A stretch of DNA of 64,000 bases from Flavobacterium sp. MDT1-60 (lineage in GTDB: Bacteria > Bacteroidota > Bacteroidia > Flavobacteriales > Flavobacteriaceae), in the NCBI RefSeq assembly GCF_014844035.1, contig NZ_CP062159.1, positions 3,596,001-3,660,000 of the forward strand. The letters run 5' to 3'. Position 1 is the stretch's first letter. Each line of letters opens with the position of its first letter. Both the position numbers and the translations under genes were made by a program. Positions 28,080 through 37,377 of the stretch are shown piece by piece. Below the pieces are notes generated by a model. The model was not told the DNA's origin. It did no database searches and saw only the letters and a program-made list of their open reading frames with translations.

Positions 28080-29090
28080 TTAATATCCGAAACTTAATCC
28101 TTTTAATTGCATAACGCCTTTAATGGCTATAACATCACCATTCATCAAGCCACTATAAACAACAATCCTGTTTCCGATCTGATTACCAATTGTTATTTCT
28201 GTACGTTCAAAATTTTTAGTGCCTCTTTTTACAAAAACATAGTTTTTTGCCTGAACCGTAACCAACGAATTTTTATCAATACTAATAAAATCACCTTCAC
28301 TTAAACCAAAAGAAACCGTTGCAAACATTCCCGCCTTCAATTTACCACTTGCATTATTTAAACTTATTCGAAGTTTAACCATTCGGGTTGTCTGATCAAT
28401 CATATCGGCAACAGCATCAATCTTTCCGGCAAATTTTTCATTTGGAAAAGCAGTAAACCGTACAATGCAGTTATCTCCTTTTTTGATTTTACTGATTTGA
28501 TTTTCCGGAATATCGCATATAATAAATGAAGTTCCGGCCTTTGCTCTCTTGAGGATTTCGGGCTGAAATCCACCAGCCTTTAATTTAGTTTCATGCTCTA
28601 TAATAGCTGCTCTTTCATTTGCTAAATTCGTCTGTTCCATAGACAAAGCAGTTTGCGCTTCCAACAAGTCCTTACCGGTGGCTGCACCATGAGCCTGCAA
28701 ATCTTTAGCCCGATCTACTTCTATTTGTTTTTGCTTTATGTTTTTATACTGAATTTGATTGATATTAATTAAATGCTGAATTAGCTGTGTATAACTAGCT
28801 GCTAAATCGGGGTTTTCAAATAAAATGATATTTTGTGATGCCCCTTCTTCTGATTTCATAACGGTTGCCGAAACTTTGGCCGGAGCCGTAATTTGGTCAT
28901 TAAGTACAGAACTGCCTATTGGTTCTGTTTCAAAAAAAGAAATACTACTGTCGTTAGGAAATAAAATGGTTTTCCCGTTATTCATTACTTGTGGTATACT
29001 GTTTATCTCTGGGGTTTGTTTATTGTCTTTTCCTCCACAAGCGCAAAGAAATAATAACATGACCCCGCTATATTTTATTAAATGTTTCAT
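28080..29090 (-). CDS. czcB: HlyD/CzcB-type RND periplasmic adaptor lipoprotein
   Basis: A 336-residue membrane-fusion protein. The lipobox LFLCACGG anchors it by Cys18. The alpha-hairpin (AYTQLIQHLININQIQYKNI to AAIIEHETKLK) gives the coiled coil that reaches TolC, and the barrel-sandwich and beta-barrel domains follow (GKLKAGMFATVSFGLSEGD, VYSGLMNGDVIAIKG). It would link CzcA with the outer-membrane CzcC. Gene spacing to the TolC gene is two bases, indicating translational coupling. Confidence 0.9.
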   Translation of the reverse strand: MKHLIKYSGVMLLFLCACGGKDNKQTPEINSIPQVMNNGKTILFPNDSSISFFETEPIGSSVLNDQITAPAKVSATVMKSEEGASQNIILFENPDLAASYTQLIQHLININQIQYKNIKQKQIEVDRAKDLQAHGAATGKDLLEAQTALSMEQTNLANERAAIIEHETKLKAGGFQPEILKRAKAGTSFIICDIPENQISKIKKGDNCIVRFTAFPNEKFAGKIDAVADMIDQTTRMVKLRISLNNASGKLKAGMFATVSFGLSEGDFISIDKNSLVTVQAKNYVFVKRGTKNFERTEITIGNQIGNRIVVYSGLMNGDVIAIKGVMQLKGLSFGY

Positions 29091-29092
29091 AA

Positions 29093-30346
29093 TTATTGTG
29101 CTATTTGATTAATTAAACCTGAGGTATAAAGCAATTTGATATAATCTGTTTTGTATTGCTGCATGGTCTCATAGTATTGTTGTTGAATGTCAAGCCAACT
29201 GCGCTGCGCTTCTAAAAAATCAATAATGGTTGTTCCGCCCCGCAAATAAGAATATTTTACGCTTTTTAAAATGTTTTCAGATTGGGATAATAAACTATTG
29301 AAATTTTCAACATTCTTTTTTTGAGTCTGAAAAGCATTAAATGCATTAATAATTTCCGCTTTAACCTGAAGATTTGTAGTTTGCAAACTTTGCTGGGCTT
29401 GCTGCTTTATATAATTGGATTTTTTAATTTCTCCCTGATTCCTTGAAAAAAACGGAAGCTCTATTGTTCCGTATATACCAACGTAGGGAATTTTGTTTTG
29501 CGGATTATAAATAACTCCCAATTCAGGCTGCGGATAAGCTAAAGACTTTTGAAGTTTAATATTTGTATTGGCAACATCTATAATTGATTTGGTTGCTAAA
29601 ACATCACTTCGTTTCATTAAGGCTTCCTGCAAAAAATCTTCTAAATTAGAGGGTACGACAAATGAAAATTCATCTTTAGAATCAATGTTTATTTCTTCCT
29701 GAGTTCCCAAGAGATATTTAAGATTTAACAATTCATTTTTAAAATTTTGCTCCGATGTTTTAATTTGTACCGCATATTGATTGGCCAATAAAGAAGTTCG
29801 GTTAAAATCTGTTTGAGAAATGACCTGATTTTTTAAACGCACTTTATTTATAATCACTAAACTATCCAGATTACTGCTGGCTTTTTTGACTATTTCTAAT
29901 TGCTTTTGCACTGCCCAGACATCAACCCATTTTAAACCTACATCCTGAAAAAGATTACGTTCTGTTTCAGTATAGTTTTTTTGTGTTACTACTGAATTTT
30001 GACTGGCAAACTCAATTTTGTTTTTACGTGTTGCAGGAAGTTGAAAAACTTTACCTAACTGAAAGTACGTTTGTGTGTTCGAACTATTAAAAAACGCTGT
30101 ATTTGGGGCATAATTTTGCTGTCCCACAGTGCCTATATAATTAAAGCCAAAAGTTGGATTAGGTCTTAATTTTGCGGTTACAATATCACTTTGGGCAATA
30201 TCAACAGCATAATATTGACCTTTGAGAATAGGATTATTTTTTCTTGCCGTTTGCAAGGATTTTTGAAGATTATAATTGTTTTGTGAAATTCCTTTAGCTG
30301 AAAACAAAATCAACAAAACAAATAAAAAAAAGGGATGTTTTTGCAT
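29093..30346 (-). CDS. czcC: TolC-like outer-membrane efflux protein (CzcC type)
   Basis: A 417-residue TolC-family protein. A signal peptide (LFVLLILFSAKGISQ) is followed by two repeated OEP helical units, seen in LQKSLQTARKNNPILKGQYY, VKASSNL-type helices near 130-150 and LRGGTTIIDFLEAQRSWLD at the end. It provides the outer-membrane exit duct for the RND pump. It is the first gene of the efflux series after the sensor kinase gene; a 100-bp gap separates it from the kinase, which may hold the promoter used by the response regulator. Confidence 0.9.
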   Translation of the reverse strand: MQKHPFFLFVLLILFSAKGISQNNYNLQKSLQTARKNNPILKGQYYAVDIAQSDIVTAKLRPNPTFGFNYIGTVGQQNYAPNTAFFNSSNTQTYFQLGKVFQLPATRKNKIEFASQNSVVTQKNYTETERNLFQDVGLKWVDVWAVQKQLEIVKKASSNLDSLVIINKVRLKNQVISQTDFNRTSLLANQYAVQIKTSEQNFKNELLNLKYLLGTQEEINIDSKDEFSFVVPSNLEDFLQEALMKRSDVLATKSIIDVANTNIKLQKSLAYPQPELGVIYNPQNKIPYVGIYGTIELPFFSRNQGEIKKSNYIKQQAQQSLQTTNLQVKAEIINAFNAFQTQKKNVENFNSLLSQSENILKSVKYSYLRGGTTIIDFLEAQRSWLDIQQQYYETMQQYKTDYIKLLYTSGLINQIAQ

Positions 30347-30447
30347 GGCTTTATTCTATATTTATTGCATTGCAAAAATAGAACAAGCTTATTGGCTAAG
30401 CCATTAGAGATGTTTTAGAAAAAAATTAGAATTTCATTAGAAGAATA

Positions 30448-31815
30448 TCAAACATGAGGTATCGTAACTGAAAAAGTGGATCCGAAATCTTTTTTTGATG
30501 AAACTGAAATAGCTCCTTTGTGAAGTAAGATAATTTTCTTTGTCAATGAGAGTCCAATACCATTACCATCAGCGTAGACTTTATTTGTTCCTCTATAGAA
30601 TGGTGTAAAAATATGCTCTAAATCATCGGTTAAAATACCAATTCCGTTATCAGAAAAACTTAAAGCAATTTTATTTTCAACAAATGATATTGATACCTGA
30701 CTTTGATGGTTCTGCGAAAATTTGCAGCCATTTTCCAGTAAATTGACAAAAGCTACCTTTAAGAGATATTCATTTCCATTTACTAAAATTTGATTGTCAT
30801 TTTCAAAATCATTTTCAAAATGAATTGTTACCTTATAATCAGCGTTTGATTTTTGTACTTGTTGCCTTGCATCTAACAATACCTCATCTATTCGTACTGA
30901 TTTAAAAGCTATTTCTAAAGGATCATAACTGGCTTTGGCAAAATCGAGTAAACTATTGGAAAGTTTGGCTAGTTTTTTAGCGTCATCCAAAGCATTTTCA
31001 ATAGCCTTCTTATATTCTTCTACACTACGTTCTTTATTTGTTGATAATTCTAATTCTGTAATAATGGCAGAAAGTGGTGTCCGTAATTCATGTGAAATAT
31101 TTGAAACAAAATGCTTCTGGGCATCAAATGAGTTTTCTAAACGGTTCAGCATTTCGTTAAAAGTATTAGCCATCTCTGAGAGTTCGTCTTTACTTTCGTT
31201 AGAACTTATTCGTAAATCAAGATTAGTAGCCGAAATTTTTTTTGCTTTATTGGTCATTTCAACAATAGGTTCAAATGCCTTTTTCGAGAAAAAACGGCCA
31301 GCAAAATACAAAAACAGAATAGATATTATAAAAACAACAATACTGCTTTGAAGCAAATTCTGTAGTTTTTTATAACCATATTCATCGTAAGCTGCTGCTG
31401 TAATAACATAATTTTTTCCTTGAAAATTATATTTCAGACCAATCACCTGCCAGTCTTTCTGATAAAATTGCAATTCTTTTTTTTGAATAATTTCACCAAT
31501 CATCGTTTTGGTTTCTTTCACTACATCTATATCAACGGCATCATGATAAAGTAGTCGAAATGACGTGTCGTAAATAGCAACTTCAACCTCATTCAAAGTA
31601 GCTCTGTTATTTTTATAAATATTTTGCAGTGTTTTAGAATTAACTTTTGCATTAAGAAACAAATTGGCCTTGGTAATTGCTTCTTTTTTTAAGGAAGCAT
31701 AAAACTCCTTTTCTCTGTTTTCTTTTGCCGAAAGATAAATAACAGAGGCAAATATCAATAAGATAGAGGCCGTAATAAAGGTAAACAATAGCGTGAGGCG
31801 ATTTCTAATCTTCAT
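30448..31815 (-). CDS. Two-component sensor histidine kinase (CusS/CzcS-like)
   Basis: A 455-residue membrane sensor. Two transmembrane helices (LLFTFITASILLIFASVIYL and SIVVFIISILFLYFAGRFF) flank an extracytoplasmic sensor region of about 130 residues. HAMP (KISATNLDLRI) follows, then HisKA (HFVSNISHELRTPLSAIITE), then HATPase with VNLLENGCKFSQ, LSFSDNGIGI and GNGIGLSLTK. Its start overlaps the end of the response-regulator gene by 11 bp, so the two are coupled. It probably senses metal ions and controls the leftward efflux genes; the signal itself is inferred from context. Confidence 0.93.
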   Translation of the reverse strand: MKIRNRLTLLFTFITASILLIFASVIYLSAKENREKEFYASLKKEAITKANLFLNAKVNSKTLQNIYKNNRATLNEVEVAIYDTSFRLLYHDAVDIDVVKETKTMIGEIIQKKELQFYQKDWQVIGLKYNFQGKNYVITAAAYDEYGYKKLQNLLQSSIVVFIISILFLYFAGRFFSKKAFEPIVEMTNKAKKISATNLDLRISSNESKDELSEMANTFNEMLNRLENSFDAQKHFVSNISHELRTPLSAIITELELSTNKERSVEEYKKAIENALDDAKKLAKLSNSLLDFAKASYDPLEIAFKSVRIDEVLLDARQQVQKSNADYKVTIHFENDFENDNQILVNGNEYLLKVAFVNLLENGCKFSQNHQSQVSISFVENKIALSFSDNGIGILTDDLEHIFTPFYRGTNKVYADGNGIGLSLTKKIILLHKGAISVSSKKDFGSTFSVTIPHV

Positions 31816-32491
31816 CTGTTTTCAAAATAAATCCCATTCCGGATTTGGTATGGATGAGTTTTTTATCAAAATTCTTATCAATTTTTTTTCGTAAATAATT
31901 GATATATACATCTATGAAATTTGTTCCGGTATCAAAATTTGTATCCCAAACTTTTTCTGAAATTTCTGTTCGGGACAAAACACGTTCCGTATTTTGAAGC
32001 ATATATTCTAAAAGCTTAAATTCTTTTGGAGTTAAGCTTATCTCAATATTATTTCTTTTTACATCTTTTGTTTGCAGGTTCATTTCAAGATCAGCATACT
32101 TTAGAATAAATCCAATAGTATGATTTGTGTTGTTACTGCGTTTTAATAAAGCTTTGATACGCACCAAAAGTTCTCTCATTTCAAAAGGCTTTGTAAGGTA
32201 ATCATCTGCACCGGCATCAAACCCTTCCACTTTATCATCAGTTGTGCCAAGAGCTGTTAGCATAATAATAGGCAAATCAGGTTTATTCCTGCGAATTTCT
32301 TTGCTTAGATCCAGTCCGTCAAGTTTTGGTAAAATAATATCTGTGATTAGTAAATCATAGTCATTATTGAGTGCCAGTTTCTTGCCTGAAATACCATCAT
32401 AAGCCAATGTTACTATAAATCCGTGCTCTTCAAGCCCTCGCTGGATCAGTTCGGCTACTCTTTGGTCGTCTTCTACTATTAAAATTTTCAT
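31805..32491 (-). CDS. OmpR-family response regulator (CusR/CzcR-like)
   Basis: A 228-residue regulator from MKILIVEDDQRVAELIQRG; an upstream ATG adds 19 residues not seen in the family. Receiver features are the EDD acidic pocket, phosphoacceptor Asp in DLLITDIILPKLDG, and PIIMLTALGTTDD with the conserved Lys at DDYLTKPFE. The winged-helix output domain has LTPKEFKLLEYMLQNTERVL and FIDVYINYLRKKID. It precedes the kinase gene and heads the operon to the left. Confidence 0.95.
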   Translation of the reverse strand: MKILIVEDDQRVAELIQRGLEEHGFIVTLAYDGISGKKLALNNDYDLLITDIILPKLDGLDLSKEIRRNKPDLPIIMLTALGTTDDKVEGFDAGADDYLTKPFEMRELLVRIKALLKRSNNTNHTIGFILKYADLEMNLQTKDVKRNNIEISLTPKEFKLLEYMLQNTERVLSRTEISEKVWDTNFDTGTNFIDVYINYLRKKIDKNFDKKLIHTKSGMGFILKTDED

Positions 32492-32745
32492 CAGTACAAA
32501 GTTATGATTTTTAATTTCGCATCGAACAATCTTATTAATTTCTCGCATCAGTTGCGAGTTTTATTATCCATACCATCATTCTGTTTAATACTTTATTAAG
32601 TATGTCCTTGTTGGAAATTTAAATACCTTTATTAATAAATTCAAGTATATAAATAATTAATTTAATAACTAATCCTTAAATTATTTATTTAAAATTCAAC
32701 ATGCTTTTTTTTGAAAACTCTTATATTTGAATTAAACAATCATCA

Positions 32746-34716
32746 ATGCACAATACTGCCGCTTTTCACCAAAGAATTACTCTCGCAGGTTCACTTATTG
32801 CTATAGGAATAGTGTTTGGAGATATTGGAACTTCTCCTCTATATACCCTGAATGCCGTTTTCCATAACCGTATCATTACCGAAGCTATAGCTCTTGGGAG
32901 TTTAAGCTGTATCTTTTGGACACTTTTTTTTCAGACGACCTTAAAATATGTCATTATAACATTGCAGGCAGATAATAATGGAGAAGGTGGTATTTTATCT
33001 CTATACGCCCTAATAAGAAGATACTGGGGAAAATGGCTTATTTTTCCTGCTATGGCCGGAGGCGCATTCTTAATGGCAGATGGCATTATTACTCCCCCTA
33101 TATCAGTTGCATCGGCAATTGAGGGAGTACAAAATGTAATTCCTGCCTTTAATACTGTTCCGGTTATTATTGGAATTTTAATTGGGCTCTTTATGTTCCA
33201 ACAATTTGGTACAGATAAAATTGGTAAAATTTTTGGGCCGGCCATGGTGATTTGGTTTGGTTTTATTGCAGTGATAGGAACCATTTCGTTAAGTGGTAAT
33301 TTTAGCGTACTAAAAGCGCTAAATCCTTATTACGCTTATCAAATGCTGGTTATTGAACCAAAAGGCTTCTGGCTTTTGGGAAGTATTTTTTTATGTACAA
33401 CCGGAGCAGAAGCGCTTTACAGCGATATGGGACATTGCGGCAGAAACAATATACGGATCAGCTGGATTTTTATTAAAATAGCACTTATTTTATGTTATGC
33501 CGGGCAAACCGCATGGCTTATGGATCATATAGGAGAAACCATTGGCACTATAAGTCCGTTTTATCATATAGTTCCAAAACAAATATTCTGGCCTTCGCTG
33601 ATTATTGCTACGGCCGCTACAATTATTGCCTCACAGGCTTTGATCAGCGGTTGTTTCACTTTGATAAATGAAGCGATACGGCTGGGGCTATGGCCAAGGC
33701 ATCAAGTATTGTTTCCCGGAAACATTAAAGGACAGCTTTATATTCCTGCCATAAACTGGCTATTAATGTCGGGCTGCATTTTTATGGTACTGCATTTTAA
33801 GCAAAGTACTAAAATGGAAGCGGCATTTGGGTTAAGCGTAACGCTTACCATGATTATGAGCACCGTTTTAATATATTATTACCTACGAGCTAAAAGAGTC
33901 CATATACTATGGGTATTACTCATTACTTCATTGTTTCTATGTATCGAATTTAGTTTTCTTATTGCCAATCTCCAAAAAATTAGTGAAGGGGGATGGATTA
34001 CATTAGTTATTGGATTTACGCTTTTCTTAATTATGTACATTTGGTGGAAAGGCCAGAAAACGAAATCTGCACTTGTGGAGTTCACAGATATTGCAAGTTA
34101 TCTTCCTGCAATCCAAAAATTAAGCGCAGATAAAAGTATTCCAAAATATGCAAGCAATCTTGTCTTTTTGACCTACTCTAAAAGTCTGCATAAATTCGAG
34201 AAAAACTTAATGAACTCAATATTTAATTACGGAACTCCAAAACGTGCCGATAATTATTGGTTTATTCATGTGAATGTTCTGGATGAACCTTATGGAGTAA
34301 ATTATGAAATTGATACAGTTGTAAAAGACGATATATACTTTATAACCTTTGATTTAGGATTTCGCGAAGAACCACGACTGGATTTATTCTTTAGGGAAGT
34401 TGTAAAAGAAATGATTAAGAACAAAGAAGTTAATCTTCCACAAAGCAATGAGTTCGAATACAAACAATCTTCTATAGGAGATTTTAAGTTTGTAATAAGA
34501 GACAGCTTTTTGTCTTATGATAACAATATGCCATTTTGGAAAAATTTTGTAATGAAAAGCTATTATAACTTAAAATATTTAGCCGTAAAAGAAGAAATTA
34601 ATTTTGGCTTGGACCAAAGTAATCTTGTAATAGAAAAATATCCATTAGTGGTTACTCCCTATAAAGGATCTCAATTAAAAAGAAAATCTTCTGCCAAACA
34701 TTCAACAAATGTCTGA
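32746..34716 (+). CDS. kup: Kup-family potassium uptake transporter
   Basis: A 656-residue KUP/HAK/KT transporter with about twelve membrane helices. The N-terminal signature GIVFGDIGTSPLYTLNAVF, the pathway motif ADNNGEGGILSLYAL, and GGAFLMADGIITPPISVASA are all well conserved. A soluble C-terminal domain of about 170 residues follows the last helix (LVIGFTLFLIMYIWWKG). It imports K+ with protons at low external K+. It is transcribed divergently from the metal regulator genes, separated by 254 bp. TATATTTG at 32727-32734 fits the -7 element of Bacteroidota promoters, but I see no matching TTG at the right distance. Confidence 0.95.
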   Translation: MHNTAAFHQRITLAGSLIAIGIVFGDIGTSPLYTLNAVFHNRIITEAIALGSLSCIFWTLFFQTTLKYVIITLQADNNGEGGILSLYALIRRYWGKWLIFPAMAGGAFLMADGIITPPISVASAIEGVQNVIPAFNTVPVIIGILIGLFMFQQFGTDKIGKIFGPAMVIWFGFIAVIGTISLSGNFSVLKALNPYYAYQMLVIEPKGFWLLGSIFLCTTGAEALYSDMGHCGRNNIRISWIFIKIALILCYAGQTAWLMDHIGETIGTISPFYHIVPKQIFWPSLIIATAATIIASQALISGCFTLINEAIRLGLWPRHQVLFPGNIKGQLYIPAINWLLMSGCIFMVLHFKQSTKMEAAFGLSVTLTMIMSTVLIYYYLRAKRVHILWVLLITSLFLCIEFSFLIANLQKISEGGWITLVIGFTLFLIMYIWWKGQKTKSALVEFTDIASYLPAIQKLSADKSIPKYASNLVFLTYSKSLHKFEKNLMNSIFNYGTPKRADNYWFIHVNVLDEPYGVNYEIDTVVKDDIYFITFDLGFREEPRLDLFFREVVKEMIKNKEVNLPQSNEFEYKQSSIGDFKFVIRDSFLSYDNNMPFWKNFVMKSYYNLKYLAVKEEINFGLDQSNLVIEKYPLVVTPYKGSQLKRKSSAKHSTNV

Positions 34717-34903
34717 GGATTATATTGAAATTTAACTTTAGCCCTTAACCCATTCGTTTTGAGAAATATAGTATCATTTTGATAGTATTTAATTAGTGGA
34801 AGGAATTTCAACAACGAACAAAACCACTGATAATGAACATATTAAAAACAAAAATAAATTAAAGGCATTATGTTTGTTATCATCCTGGAAAATCTAAATC
34901 ATT

Positions 34904-35059
34904 ATGAGTCCACTAGAAAAAAAAGGCTTTCAGGATAATAAAAAAGATATCAAGAATTTAATCTGGAAAGGAAAGAAGTTAACATCTGCCCATTTGCTAA
35001 TTACAGTTTATATTATTATAGTATTTTTTGCAGCTATTTTGAAAATCACTAGCCATTAG
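34904..35059 (+). CDS. Possible 51-residue membrane peptide
   Basis: ATG at 34904 opens MSPLEKKGFQDNKKDIKNLI, a charged N terminus, followed by KLTSAHLLITVYIIIVFFAA, a plausible single transmembrane helix, and a short ILKITSH tail. The amphipathic organisation (positively charged start, one hydrophobic span) is more protein-like than a chance frame. It lies about 190 bp after kup on the same strand. I do not recognise a family; conservation would be needed to confirm it. Confidence 0.4.
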   Translation: MSPLEKKGFQDNKKDIKNLIWKGKKLTSAHLLITVYIIIVFFAAILKITSH

Positions 35060-35313
35060 TATAGAAATTATGAAACTTTGTTTTCATATGTATGATTGTT
35101 TAATTTTCTCTGTGATTAAATTGTGAAAAATGCTCTAACTGAAGAATTTCAGTTGCGGCTAAAAATTAATTAAAACTCCGAAACGCTCGAATTATAAAGA
35201 AAGGCTTGTGCAATTGCTATAAAGAGAATTATTTCAGGAATAAAATTAGAATAAAAGAAGTTCAAGAAAATGATTTTTATCAATTTAATTTGTGATATAA
35301 AACATATATATAT

Positions 35314-35390
35314 TGCAAAAAATTCTACTATTGACCATCTTGTATCAAAATCAACTGACCTACGAAATTCGGTTTAAAATGAACAACAAA
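35314..35390 (+). repeat. Dispersed repeat D, copy 1
   Basis: Seventy-seven bp matching 45140-45215 in the same orientation: TTGACCATCTTGTATCAAAA and TTTAAAATGAACA are shared exactly. Inside each copy TGACC recurs at 24-bp spacing, a tandem layout reminiscent of the terminal repeats of IS21-family elements. No transposase gene lies within either copy. Confidence 0.6.
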
Positions 35391-35442
35391 AGCTGTGAAA
35401 CAGCAAAAAAAATCCTAATTTAGGCTAAATTATAAGTAAGAC

Positions 35443-35982
35443 TTATCGAAGGTTATTTACAAACAGATATTCAATTTCATCATTTTCAAGATCTGCTGTT
35501 TTAATAAAACTCACACGTTCAAGAAGCTTTATTGCTTCTTCGTTTTGTTTGGATGTAATCGCTATTATTTTGGTTAGCCCAATATTTGTAAGTCCAAATT
35601 CGGTAACAAGTTTCATTGCAATAGTCATAAAACCTTGCCCTTGAAATTCTGGTTTTAAAACGCAACCAAGTTCTCCAATTCCTTCGTCAAACCCACGATA
35701 ATATCCTAATGTTCCCATGATTTTATTTGTCAGTTTGTTGGCAATTCCCCAATGAATTGAATTACCATTTTGATAGTCCAGGTTAATTCTTTCTTGCATT
35801 TCTAATGCGTCATTAAATGTCAAAGCTGGGCGTGAATCATAGAAAGATATTTCAACAAGGTCATTGATATCATTAGTTTCTACTTGTCTTAAAATAATAG
35901 TATCTGAATTAATTTCTGGAAATTTATCGTATGGAGGTAGTTTCATCTTTTTTATCAGTTGTTGGTTATTAAATTTTGACAA
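35443..35982 (-). CDS. GNAT N-acetyltransferase (RimJ/RimL type)
   Basis: A 179-residue acetyltransferase, or 167 if the inner ATG at 35946 (MKLPPYDKFPEINSDTIILR) is the start, which matches the family better. LRQVETNDINDLVEI is the beta-1 region. The acetyl-CoA loop is in LKPEFQGQGFMTIAMKLV (Q-G-x-G), and LTKIIAITSKQNEEAIKLLE provides the conserved Asn. This subgroup usually acetylates protein N termini, ribosomal proteins or small amines, so the substrate is open. It is the leftmost gene of a leftward set; repeat D lies just downstream of its stop. Confidence 0.85.
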   Translation of the reverse strand: MSKFNNQQLIKKMKLPPYDKFPEINSDTIILRQVETNDINDLVEISFYDSRPALTFNDALEMQERINLDYQNGNSIHWGIANKLTNKIMGTLGYYRGFDEGIGELGCVLKPEFQGQGFMTIAMKLVTEFGLTNIGLTKIIAITSKQNEEAIKLLERVSFIKTADLENDEIEYLFVNNLR

Positions 35983-36044
35983 ACTTAATTATTAATTCAA
36001 GTTTAGTGATTGATTTTTCATGAAACAAAGTTTTCTTTTTTCAT

Positions 36045-36887
36045 TCAGAGGTTAATACTATATTTGTTCTGTCCGTTTTCTAGCCACATTACAAGTAGAA
36101 CAAAGGCTAAATTATTAAATCCGTACATACTGATGGAACCCGAAGTTTCAAAAGGATCGTCCAATAAATGTCCAAATACAATACTTACCATAAAAAAAGA
36201 CAACAAATAGGCAGTCAACTTTGTTTTTAGGCCAAGTGTTAGCAAAGCCCCACAGATGCACAAAATCCAAGGATTAGAAAGTCCCATAAACCACAATAAA
36301 GACGTTGGAATAAATGTTGTATCATACGATTTTACATATACATTTTCAGCAAAGCTCATTAAAGTTGCTTTTCCTGTCAGTAACTCTAATCCTTGTGCAA
36401 AAAATAGTACCCCAATGAAAATTCGTGCAATGAAAAATACTATTTCGTCTTTTGTCTTTGAACTCAATTCATTCTCATTTTTTAAAAATTTGTCTATCGA
36501 AAAGTCTTTTTTTGTCGATAAAGCGTATAAAAGAACAATCGCAAAACCAATAAATGGAACAGAATGATGAAATGAATTATAAAATGGTCCGCTGAATGCC
36601 TGATTTGCAGGTTTAGCAAATAATAACGTAATATGATTTATTAATAAAAATGCAATTGAAGCAATTGTTGCCCAAATTGTTTTGTATCCTAATATTAGGA
36701 AAAAAGAGACTATAAAAAGTCCAACTGCAATACAATTTCCTAAAACGAAATTATTTGTAATCCATGAGGTTATTTTTGATGGTTCTTCTACATAAAATTT
36801 CCACAATTTCAAGTGTGCAACAGAAGCAAATAAAAAATTCAATCCTAATACCAATCGTAATGTCAAACTTATAACATGTCTATTCAT
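36045..36887 (-). CDS. DoxX-like multi-spanning membrane protein
   Basis: A 280-residue protein with about eight hydrophobic helices arranged as two related halves. The first, MNRHVISLTLRLVLGLNFLF, and the second, IVFFIARIFIGVLFFAQGLE, each open with a charged-R-x-x-x-G-x-x-F helix typical of DoxX/DoxD-type proteins, suggesting an internal duplication. The C-terminal half (LLWFMGLSNPWILCICGALL) is more typical of DoxX. Such proteins act with quinone or thiol redox systems in some species; function here is unknown. It sits 17 bp after the repaired end of the NTF2-like gene and may be cotranscribed with it. Confidence 0.7.
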   Translation of the reverse strand: MNRHVISLTLRLVLGLNFLFASVAHLKLWKFYVEEPSKITSWITNNFVLGNCIAVGLFIVSFFLILGYKTIWATIASIAFLLINHITLLFAKPANQAFSGPFYNSFHHSVPFIGFAIVLLYALSTKKDFSIDKFLKNENELSSKTKDEIVFFIARIFIGVLFFAQGLELLTGKATLMSFAENVYVKSYDTTFIPTSLLWFMGLSNPWILCICGALLTLGLKTKLTAYLLSFFMVSIVFGHLLDDPFETSGSISMYGFNNLAFVLLVMWLENGQNKYSINL

Positions 36888-36903
36888 TTTGTTTATTTTG
36901 TTT

Positions 36904-37355
36904 TTATTTTTTGTCTGTTTGATTTAAAACTTTCCAAGAGAAACTTTTGTGAATAATTTTCCATTGGTCTTCATATTTTAATAATAAAAAATAGTCGTAT
37001 AATTACGCTGTTTTTCTGGCATGAGAATCTCCACTTTTGCAATAGCCGCATCATTTTCAATATCAATAAATAGGATGCGTCCAATACGGTTTGATTTTTT
37101 ACCATCTTTGAAGTTGCCAATATATTCTTGTCCTTTCCAAATTCTCAGACTATCTTTTGCAACAGAATAAAGGTTGAAATCGGGATGAAAGGCTTTTTGT
37201 AGCCTTTCAGGTTCTGCATTTTTAGTCCCTTCAATGTAGTGCATCAAAGTTTCTTCAATCTGTCCTTTTTCAGATTTCTTATTTGCTGTTTGTGCAAAGA
37301 CAGTACTTTGGAAAATTATCGTTAATAGTATCAATACAATTTTAGAAAATTTCAT
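36904..37355 (-). pseudogene. NTF2-like/lumazine-binding secreted protein, frameshifted near its end
   Basis: The frame gives a signal peptide (ILLTIIFQSTVFAQ) and an NTF2-like domain starting IEETLMHYIEGTKNAEPERL, containing AFHPDFNLYSVAKDSL and IENDAAIAKVEILMP. It stops early after RNYTTIFYY. Allowing one lost base near 36995 restores YFLLLKYEDQWKIIHKSFSW and a stop at 36904, which is exactly how this family ends. The single-base loss removes the last beta strands, which normally complete the sheet. Function of such SnoaL-like secreted proteins is not established. It lies between the DJ-1 fusion gene and the DoxX-like gene. Confidence 0.7.
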
Positions 37356-37377
37356 AGCTAAATTGTTAAAATTATTT

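Larger units (their letters stand above)
34717..35442. other. Intergenic region with a small ORF and repeat D
   Basis: About 725 bp. It contains a possible 51-residue membrane peptide at 34904-35059 and repeat D copy 1 at 35314-35390. The rest is AT-rich and shows no other structure. Confidence 0.4.
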
